The notes under the pieces were generated by a model. That model had not been told where the DNA came from. It worked only from the letters and a program-made list of their open reading frames with translations, and searched no databases. A DNA stretch of 5,794 nucleotides from an uncultured Azospirillum sp. (GTDB lineage Bacteria > Pseudomonadota > Alphaproteobacteria > Azospirillales > Azospirillaceae): positions 1 through 5,794 of the forward strand of contig CALGOL010000163.1 in assembly GCA_937960755.1 (NCBI GenBank), in the 5' to 3' direction. Position 1 is the stretch's first letter; the number at the start of each line of letters is the position of its first letter. Made by a program: the position numbers and the translations under genes. Of the stretch, positions 1 to 5,794 are shown piece after piece.

Positions 1-1548
1 CTGATTTACGTCAACCCGGAAGGCCCCAACGGCAACCCCGACCCGCTGGCGGCGGCGAAGGACATCCGCGAGACGTTCGCCCGCATGGCGATGAACGACG
101 AGGAAACCGTGGCGCTGATCGCCGGCGGCCACACCTTCGGCAAGACCCACGGCGCCGGCCCGGCGTCCCACGTCGGCGCGGAGCCGGAAGCGGCGGCGCT
201 GGAGGAGCAGGGCTTCGGCTGGAAAAGCAGCTTTGGTTCCGGCAAAGGCGCCGACGCCATCACCAGCGGGCTGGAGGTGATCTGGACCACCACGCCGACC
301 CGCTGGAGCAGCAATTTCTTCTGGAACCTGTTCGGCTATGAGTGGGAACTGACCAAGAGCCCGGCCGGGGCGCATCAATGGACGCCGAAAGGCGGGGCCG
401 GGGCCAACACCGTGCCGGACCCGTTCGATCCGAACAAGCGTCGCACGCCTTCGATGCTGACCACCGACTTGGCGCTGCGCTTTGATCCGGCTTACGAGAA
501 AATCTCCCGCCGCTTCTATGAACACCCGGACGAATTCGCCGACGCCTTCGCCCGCGCGTGGTTCAAGCTGACCCATCGCGATTTGGGGCCGCGCAGCCGC
601 TATCTTGGCGCGGAAGTCCCAAAAGAGGTTCTGCTCTGGCAAGACCCCGTTCCGCCGGTCGATCATCCCTTGATCGACGACGCCGACGTTGCGGCTTTGA
701 AGGCGCAAGTGCTGGCCTCCGGCCTCAGCGTTTCGCAACTGGTGTCCACCGCTTGGGGCGCCGCCGCCACCTTCCGCGGTTCCGACAAGCGCGGCGGGGC
801 CAACGGCGCTCGCATTCGCCTCGCGCCGCAAAAGGATTGGGAAGTCAATCAGCCGGCGGAACTGGCGAATGTGCTGGCGACGCTGGAGGGGATTCAGTCC
901 GCCTTCAACGCGGCGCAGAGCGGCGGCAAGAAGGTCTCAATGGCCGACTTGATCGTGCTGGCCGGCGTCGCGGCGGTGGAGAAGGCGGCGAAAGACGCCG
1001 GCTTCACGGTCGCCGCGCCGTTTGCGCCGGGCCGGACGGACGCGACGCAAGACCAGACCGACGCCGACGCGCAAGCGGTGCTGGAGCCGGTCGCCGACGG
1101 CTTCCGCAACTTCCAAAAGCGCAAGTTTTCGGTGGGGGCGGAAGCTTTGCTGGTGGACAAGGCGCAGCTTTTGACGCTGACGGCGCCGGAAATGACGGTG
1201 CTGGTGGGCGGCATGCGGGCGCTTAACGCCAATACCGGCGGCGTTCCGCACGGGGTTTTGACGACGCGGCCGGGAACGCTGACCAACGACTTCTTCGTCA
1301 ACTTGCTGGACATGGCGACCGAATGGAAGCCGACGTCGGAAGAAGGCGAACTGTTTGAAGGTCGCGACCGCAAGACCGGCGAGGTCAAGTGGACGGCGAC
1401 GCGGGTTGATTTGGCGTTCGGCTCAAACGCCGAGTTGCGCGCCTTGGCGGAGGTTTACGCCTGCGCCGACGCGGGCGAAAAGTTCGTCAAGGACTTCGTC
1501 GCCGCCTGGGTCAAGGTGTCGAACCTGGATCGGTTTGATTTGGCCTAA
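1..1548 (+). CDS. katG: Catalase-peroxidase KatG, C-terminal portion (5' end outside window)
   Basis: Bifunctional haem enzyme that degrades hydrogen peroxide by catalase and peroxidase reactions in oxidative-stress defence. The frame is open from base 1, so the start and most of the N-terminal haem domain lie outside the window; 515 codons remain before the TAA. By numbering against M. tuberculosis KatG (window residue + 226), residue 3 is the Tyr and residue 29 the Met of the Met-Tyr-Trp crosslink needed for catalase activity. His44, in GGHTFGKTHG, is the proximal haem ligand (His270), Trp95 matches Trp321 and Asp156 matches Asp381. Arg200, in the RSRYLG motif, fits the mobile 'switch' arginine. 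The distal Arg/Trp/His are outside the window. Residues from about 210 on form the haem-less C-terminal domain needed for folding. The length agrees with a full protein of about 740 residues and no disruption is seen. An internal ATG at 85 is not the true start, because conserved coding continues upstream of it. Confidence 0.98.
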   Translation: MIYVNPEGPNGNPDPLAAAKDIRETFARMAMNDEETVALIAGGHTFGKTHGAGPASHVGAEPEAAALEEQGFGWKSSFGSGKGADAITSGLEVIWTTTPTRWSSNFFWNLFGYEWELTKSPAGAHQWTPKGGAGANTVPDPFDPNKRRTPSMLTTDLALRFDPAYEKISRRFYEHPDEFADAFARAWFKLTHRDLGPRSRYLGAEVPKEVLLWQDPVPPVDHPLIDDADVAALKAQVLASGLSVSQLVSTAWGAAATFRGSDKRGGANGARIRLAPQKDWEVNQPAELANVLATLEGIQSAFNAAQSGGKKVSMADLIVLAGVAAVEKAAKDAGFTVAAPFAPGRTDATQDQTDADAQAVLEPVADGFRNFQKRKFSVGAEALLVDKAQLLTLTAPEMTVLVGGMRALNANTGGVPHGVLTTRPGTLTNDFFVNLLDMATEWKPTSEEGELFEGRDRKTGEVKWTATRVDLAFGSNAELRALAEVYACADAGEKFVKDFVAAWVKVSNLDRFDLA

Positions 1549-1560
1549 GCGACGGGTTCT

Positions 1561-1604
1561 GCGAATACCCCCGGCGTCATTGACCCGGCGTCGGGGGTAT
1601 TCGC
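1561..1604. terminator. Inverted repeat between convergent genes, probable bidirectional terminator
   Basis: A perfect 13-bp inverted repeat has arms at 1561-1573 and 1592-1604 around an 18-nt centre. It lies 12 bp after the katG stop and 10 bp after the stop of the convergent ABC-F gene, the expected place for a shared terminator. Neither strand has a T-run after the stem, so it is not a textbook intrinsic terminator. It may still pause polymerase or protect both 3' ends. The inverted repeat is seen directly; the terminator role is inferred. Confidence 0.7.
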
Positions 1605-1614
1605 GCCTAAACGC

Positions 1615-3234
<1,620 letters not shown>

Positions 3235-3249
3235 CGGCGGGCTTTTCGC

Positions 3250-3288
3250 GGTCCTGTGGCGTGGGCGGCCCCCTTATGCCACAGAACC
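3250..3288 (-). promoter_or_regulatory. Possible leader hairpin upstream of the ABC-F gene
   Basis: Arms at 3250-3260 and 3278-3288 are complementary over 11 bp around a 17-nt loop. In minus-strand RNA all eleven positions pair, one as U-G; in plus-strand RNA that position is a C-A mismatch. This favours an RNA role in the ABC-F direction. The stem base lies 15 nt upstream of the ABC-F ATG, close enough to affect ribosome access. No T-run follows, so it is not a clear attenuator. Pairing is seen directly; function is inferred. Confidence 0.4.
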
Positions 3289-3355
3289 GGGGCGGGGCAA
3301 TGGATTAGAGAGGGGTGGGAAGAGTGTCGGTTGGGCGGGCTGAAGATGTTAGGAT

Positions 3356-3365
3356 CGTCTAGACG
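3356..3365. repeat. Perfect 10-bp palindrome upstream of the ATPase-HNH operon
   Basis: CGTCTAGACG reads the same on both strands and lies 54 bp before the ATPase start codon, in the divergent intergenic region. A dimeric regulator could bind here. No convincing -35/-10 pair was found beside it, and a 10-bp palindrome can arise by chance, so the operator role is speculative. Confidence 0.25.
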
Positions 3366-3406
3366 GGACGTCGGCGCCGAAAGCGGTTCCGCCGGGGGGA
3401 TTAAAC

Positions 3407-3410
3407 GGAG
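3407..3410 (+). promoter_or_regulatory. Shine-Dalgarno site of the ATPase gene
   Basis: GGAG is followed by 9 nt and then the ATG at 3420. This is normal spacing and supports that start, which gives the usual N-terminus of the family (short strand, then NYRCF before Walker A). Confidence 0.7.
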
Positions 3411-3419
3411 TTTGGGACG

Positions 3420-4811
3420 ATGCGCCTAGATAAGCTGATCATTTCGAATTATCGCTGTTTCGACGCGTTGAAGATCGACCTCGACCCTCGCCTGACTGTG
3501 CTGGCGGCTCCGAACGGCCGAGGCAAGACCGCGGTGCTGGATGCGCTGAGGATTGCCGTCTGGCCGTTCGTTAAGGGTTTCGATTTGGGCAGCCAGTGGG
3601 GAAAAGGGGCGACGATCCAGATTTCCGACGTTCGGCGGGCGAAGGGCGGCGACGGCTCGATGGAGCCGCAACTTCCCAGCCGTATTCTTGTGACCGGCGT
3701 TTGGGGCGAAACCGAAAGGCCCAAGACCTGGGTTCAGACCCGCGAGCGGATCAAAACCCGCACGAACACGTTGAGCGACGGCGGCGCGAGGGAACTTGAG
3801 CGTTTCGCTGCGGGCTTAGAGGATCGGGCGCGACGCGGCGACGCCGTGACTTTGCCGCTGATCGCCTATCTCGGCACCTCGCGGCTGTGGTACGAAGGGC
3901 GCATCACTTCCGCCGCCAAAGACGTCTCGCTTGGCGATAACGAATATTCGCGAACGTCCGGCTATCTGAACTGCCTGTCCTACACCTCCAGCTTCAAGGC
4001 GTTCACCGCGTGGTTCGGCTGGGTGTTCCGCGGTTATCGGGAAGAGCAGATCAAAGCGTTAGAAACAGGGGCTCCCCTCGGCGAAGTGGGGTTACGTTTC
4101 AAAACCGTCATCGACATCGTGCAGCAGGCAGTGGACGCGTTGGTGAGCGAGGCGACCGGTTGGCGCACGCTGGAATATAGCGCCAGCCATAACCAGCAAC
4201 TGGTCATGCACAATGACGAATTCGGCGTGCTGCCGGTCGAGATGTTGAGCGACGGGGTGCGCAACGCGGTCGCCATGGTGGCCGATCTCGCCTATCGCGC
4301 CGCCAAACTGAACCCTCATTTGGGTGTCGAAGCGGCCCGAGAAGCGCGCGGAATCGTTATGATCGACGAGGTCGACATGTTCCTGCACCCGTCATGGCAA
4401 CAAACCATTCTGCCGTCGCTGCGTAAGGCTTTTCCGTACATCCAGTTTGTCGTCACCACCCACAGCCCGCAGGTTCTCACCACGGTTCAGCGGAACAACG
4501 TCCGCTCCCTTGAGCGGACCGCCGAGGGGGTTTGGCGGGCGGCGGCGCCGGAAAGGGAAATCGTCGGGGTGGAAAGCGCCGTGACGCTCAACGACGTCAT
4601 GCTGGTCAACCCGATTCCTCCGGTGGAGCAGGCGCGCTGGTTAGCGGACTACACCGCGATGATTGAGTCCGGAACCCACGAAACGGAGCGGGGGCGGAAG
4701 CTCCGCGGCGAACTTGAAGCGACCTACGGTTCCCGCCACCCGCTGATGCTTGACGCCGACCGTTTGATCCGCTTTCAGGCGTTCAAACTGAGAAGCCGCG
4801 CCGGGGAGTGA
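3420..4811 (+). CDS. ptuA: AAA/ABC-type ATPase, PtuA-like component of a Septu defence system
   Basis: Predicted soluble 463-residue ATPase of the RecF/SMC-like AAA_15/AAA_21 group. The N-terminus carries the NYRCF motif (10-14), common in RecF-like ATPases, and Walker A APNGRGKT (30-37), with Ala where the first Gly is usual. Residues about 60-250 form the insert between the ATPase halves. The ABC-like signature is LSDGVRN (276-282), Walker B is IVMIDEVD (312-319) with Asp316/Glu317, followed by the FLHP segment, and the switch histidine is His348 in TTHSPQ. The last ~70 residues form a helical tail (IESG, ELEATYG and DADRLIR patterns) that I associate with ATPases encoded beside HNH nucleases. 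No TOPRIM domain follows, which argues against OLD or Gabija GajA. Its stop codon lies 5 bp before the HNH start. In Septu, PtuA forms a multimer that holds and regulates PtuB. The ATPase class is certain; the PtuA assignment rests mainly on the neighbour. Confidence 0.85.
   Translation: MRLDKLIISNYRCFDALKIDLDPRLTVLAAPNGRGKTAVLDALRIAVWPFVKGFDLGSQWGKGATIQISDVRRAKGGDGSMEPQLPSRILVTGVWGETERPKTWVQTRERIKTRTNTLSDGGARELERFAAGLEDRARRGDAVTLPLIAYLGTSRLWYEGRITSAAKDVSLGDNEYSRTSGYLNCLSYTSSFKAFTAWFGWVFRGYREEQIKALETGAPLGEVGLRFKTVIDIVQQAVDALVSEATGWRTLEYSASHNQQLVMHNDEFGVLPVEMLSDGVRNAVAMVADLAYRAAKLNPHLGVEAAREARGIVMIDEVDMFLHPSWQQTILPSLRKAFPYIQFVVTTHSPQVLTTVQRNNVRSLERTAEGVWRAAAPEREIVGVESAVTLNDVMLVNPIPPVEQARWLADYTAMIESGTHETERGRKLRGELEATYGSRHPLMLDADRLIRFQAFKLRSRAGE
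4803..4808 (+). promoter_or_regulatory. Ribosome binding site that decides the HNH gene start
   Basis: GGGGAG lies inside the last codons of the ATPase gene, 8 nt before the ATG at 4817. This favours that ATG over a GTG at 4808, which overlaps the ATPase stop as GTGA and overlaps the site itself. The position implies that translation of the two genes is coupled. Confidence 0.65.
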
Positions 4812-4816
4812 AGCGA

Positions 4817-5515
4817 ATGCATAAGCTTGATCGCCCTGCCGTCGCGGCGCCAACCTGTCTCAATAATTATGACCATAGAACGCAGGATTGGGACGACATT
4901 TGCCAGAATTGTAAGGGTGATGTTCGTCAACAACTTTCCCTTCTGCAAGGGAGACCGACGTCAGGACAACAGATTATCGGATTGCGGTGCGCCTATTGTG
5001 AGAACGATATTTATCATGGTGGGCATATTGAGCATTTTCGCCGAAAAAACCGAAAAATCGGCTTTCCTCATCTGACATTCACTTGGAGCAATCTTTTTCT
5101 GTCATGCGATGCTTCTCAACACTGCGGACATTATAAGGACCGGCCCGGCGGACCCGCTTACAATCCAGATCTCCTAGTAAAACCGGACATCGATGACCCT
5201 GATAAATTCTTGTACTTTCATTCGAATGGAGAGGTGCGGCCGCGGGAGGGATTGTCGCCTGCAGATCATCAAAGAGCTGAAATGACCATTGAAGTGTTCG
5301 GTTTGAGAAATGGTGGATTGGTTGGGGCGCGGAAGAGAGCGGCCAAAAAATACCTGAAGTTAGTCAGTGAACTACATGAAATGTTGAGCGCCGAACAAGA
5401 TGAGGGAATGAGGGAGTATGCTCTTGATGATCTGCAAAAATATTGTCGTGACGAAATAACGAATACCCAGTGGGACGCATACGCGACGACGATTCGCCAC
5501 TTTCTTCGGCGCTAA
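4817..5515 (+). CDS. ptuB: HNH endonuclease, PtuB-like effector of a Septu defence system
   Basis: Predicted 232-residue nuclease of the TIGR02646-type HNH family (PtuB, also found in retron Ec78-type systems). The N-terminus MHKLDRP...CLNNY...W is typical of the family. The nuclease core is Cys58-AYC-Glu62 (CxxC), HIEHF (70-74, His73 the likely catalytic His), WSNL with Asn92, LSC with Cys97, then QHCGHYKDR (101-109) with Cys103 and His105. This fits a zinc-bound beta-beta-alpha-metal fold in which Cys58, Cys61, Cys97 and Cys103 are the probable ligands. All expected residues are present, so the enzyme looks active. Extra features are a second CxxC at Cys29/Cys32 and about 11 residues between LLQG and RCAYC that I do not remember from relatives. 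Composition is about 46.5 % G+C, far below its partner. An alternative GTG start at 4808 would add three residues. It likely cuts DNA on phage infection under control of the ATPase; the substrate is inferred. Confidence 0.88.
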   Translation: MHKLDRPAVAAPTCLNNYDHRTQDWDDICQNCKGDVRQQLSLLQGRPTSGQQIIGLRCAYCENDIYHGGHIEHFRRKNRKIGFPHLTFTWSNLFLSCDASQHCGHYKDRPGGPAYNPDLLVKPDIDDPDKFLYFHSNGEVRPREGLSPADHQRAEMTIEVFGLRNGGLVGARKRAAKKYLKLVSELHEMLSAEQDEGMREYALDDLQKYCRDEITNTQWDAYATTIRHFLRR

Positions 5516-5547
5516 CCTTGAAGCCAAATTTCTAACGCTGAAAAAGT

Positions 5548-5622
5548 TGGCTGGGGCGCCAGGATTCGAACCTGGGAATGCCGGTACCAAAAACCGGTGC
5601 CTTACCGCTTGGCGACGCCCCA
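5548..5622 (-). tRNA. tRNA-Gln (anticodon UUG), CCA encoded
   Basis: On the minus strand a complete cloverleaf folds. The acceptor TGGGGCG pairs with CGCCCCA over 7 bp. The D arm runs GCC...GGC. The anticodon stem CCGGT/ACCGG encloses TTTTGGT with anticodon TTG at 5590-5588, and the T arm is CCAGG-TTCGAAT-CCTGG. The discriminator is G, followed by an encoded CCA (5550-5548). A U1-A72 pair and a UUG anticodon are characteristic of bacterial tRNA-Gln, which reads CAA codons. The gene converges on the HNH gene with 32 bp between them. Its 3' end, the usual integrase target, faces the defence operon. Confidence 0.97.
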
Positions 5623-5628
5623 ACTAGG

Positions 5629-5642
5629 CCCGACGTGTCGGG
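5629..5642. repeat. Short inverted repeat just upstream of the tRNA
   Basis: CCCGAC at 5629-5634 and GTCGGG at 5637-5642 are separated by 2 nt. In RNA this would make a 5-bp stem with a 4-nt loop, starting 6 nt before the mature tRNA 5' end. It could mark the processed leader of the tRNA precursor. The right arm is shared with the longer repeat 5637-5690. Confidence 0.35.
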
Positions 5643-5690
5643 TTTGGTTAACCCCGTCGAGGGCCGCGAACTTATCCGCTCAAACCCGAC
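5637..5690. repeat. Perfect 10-bp inverted repeat spanning the tRNA promoter region
   Basis: GTCGGGTTTG at 5637-5646 is the exact reverse complement of 5681-5690, with 34 bp between. The right arm falls between the proposed -35 and -10 boxes of the tRNA. If that promoter is right, this arm is not transcribed and the repeat acts, if at all, as a DNA-level site. The repeat is seen directly; the role is unknown. Confidence 0.4.
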
Positions 5691-5697
5691 TTGCCAA
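5671..5697 (-). promoter_or_regulatory. Candidate promoter for tRNA-Gln
   Basis: On the minus strand TTGGCA (5697-5692, five of six to TTGACA) is followed after 15 nt by GATAAG (5676-5671, four of six to TATAAT). Transcription would start near 5664, giving a leader of roughly 40 nt before the tRNA. The spacing is 2 nt shorter than ideal, and TAAGTT is an alternative -10 at 17 nt, so this is a moderate candidate only. Confidence 0.35.
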
Positions 5698-5722
5698 CAA
5701 AAAAATGCAGGCAGCCCAAAAC

Positions 5723-5794
5723 TTAATAACGCACGCGGGTTAGCTGCGGTCGCGGCGGCAGCGCCTGCGCGGTCGCCAGCGCCGCGTAAGCCGT
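5723..5794 (-). CDS. Probable C-terminus of an unrecognised protein (5' end outside window)
   Basis: The minus-strand frame is open from the window edge to a TAA at 5725-5723, giving 23 codons. The peptide is Ala-rich and then basic, ending LPPRPQLTRVRY. Seventeen of the 23 third positions are G or C, as in the window's GC-rich genes, and the other minus-strand frames give either an early stop or a translation running through the tRNA. The plus strand gives only arginine-rich antisense-like sequence after a stop. No family can be assigned from so short a tail. A run of seven T (5705-5699) follows 17 nt after the stop on this strand, but no clear stem precedes it. The frame is plausible, not proven. 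Confidence 0.45.
   Translation of the reverse strand, partial: TAYAALATAQALPPRPQLTRVRY

Noticed and set aside
558..1226. A 222-codon plus-strand frame inside katG
   Set aside because: It is frame-shifted within conserved KatG coding and its product is Arg/Gly-rich without motifs, typical of an off-frame reading of GC-rich DNA.
894..1388. A 164-codon minus-strand frame inside katG
   Set aside because: It is Ser/Ala-rich antisense to conserved KatG sequence, with no domain and no ribosome binding context.
3331..3355. TTGGGC and TAGGAT as a promoter for the ATPase operon
   Set aside because: The spacing is only 13 nt and both boxes match the consensus poorly, so it is not reported as a promoter.
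3235..3419. Possible retron msr-msd RNA upstream of the ATPase-HNH pair
   Set aside because: Some PtuAB pairs belong to retrons, but there is no reverse transcriptase gene. The only structure here is a simple hairpin oriented with the ABC-F gene.
5523..5551. Terminator-like hairpin between the HNH gene and the tRNA
   Set aside because: Only 5 bp plus an interrupted 4 bp can pair, part of it uses the tRNA CCA end, and no T-run follows the stem on either strand.
5372..5623. An 83-codon minus-strand frame across the tRNA and the end of the HNH gene
   Set aside because: It translates the tRNA-Gln sequence itself and then antisense of the HNH gene, so it is not a credible protein.

Overview
The window is GC-rich DNA with compact genes and strong G/C preference at third codon positions. 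It most resembles a chromosomal stretch of a GC-rich proteobacterium, possibly an alphaproteobacterium. That placement is a judgement from gene content and composition; no marker gene fixes the taxon.

Layout from left to right. (1) 1-1548, plus strand: the C-terminal 515 codons of a bifunctional catalase-peroxidase, KatG, cut at the left edge. (2) 1561-1604: a perfect 13-bp inverted repeat in the gap between two convergent genes, probably a shared transcription stop. (3) 1615-3234, minus strand: a complete ABC-F type ATPase with two nucleotide-binding domains, acting on the ribosome rather than in the membrane. (4) 3235-3419: a 185-bp divergent intergenic region without a gene. It holds a hairpin that would form just upstream of the ABC-F start codon and a perfect 10-bp palindrome upstream of the plus-strand operon. 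(5) 3420-4811 and 4817-5515, plus strand: a tightly coupled two-gene operon encoding an AAA/ABC-type ATPase and a zinc-finger HNH endonuclease. Family pattern and gene order match the Septu anti-phage system (PtuA + PtuB). No reverse transcriptase or recognisable retron RNA accompanies it. (6) 5548-5622, minus strand: tRNA-Gln (anticodon UUG) with an encoded CCA, whose 3' end faces the defence operon. (7) 5623-5722: the tRNA upstream region with a possible promoter and inverted repeats. (8) 5723-5794, minus strand: probably the last 23 codons of an unrecognised gene that runs off the right edge.

KatG, the ABC-F protein and the tRNA look like housekeeping or stress genes. The ATPase-HNH pair is the accessory element, inserted between the ABC-F gene and the tRNA gene. 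The HNH gene is about 46.5 % G+C (279/600 counted over 4861-5460). Six sampled lines of the adjacent ATPase gene give about 65 % (233/360). The two genes of this operon therefore seem to have different compositional histories, or the effector gene evolves differently. By analogy with Septu, the ATPase would form the sensing and scaffold complex that holds and controls the nuclease, which would cleave nucleic acid on infection. The target and trigger cannot be read from the sequence.
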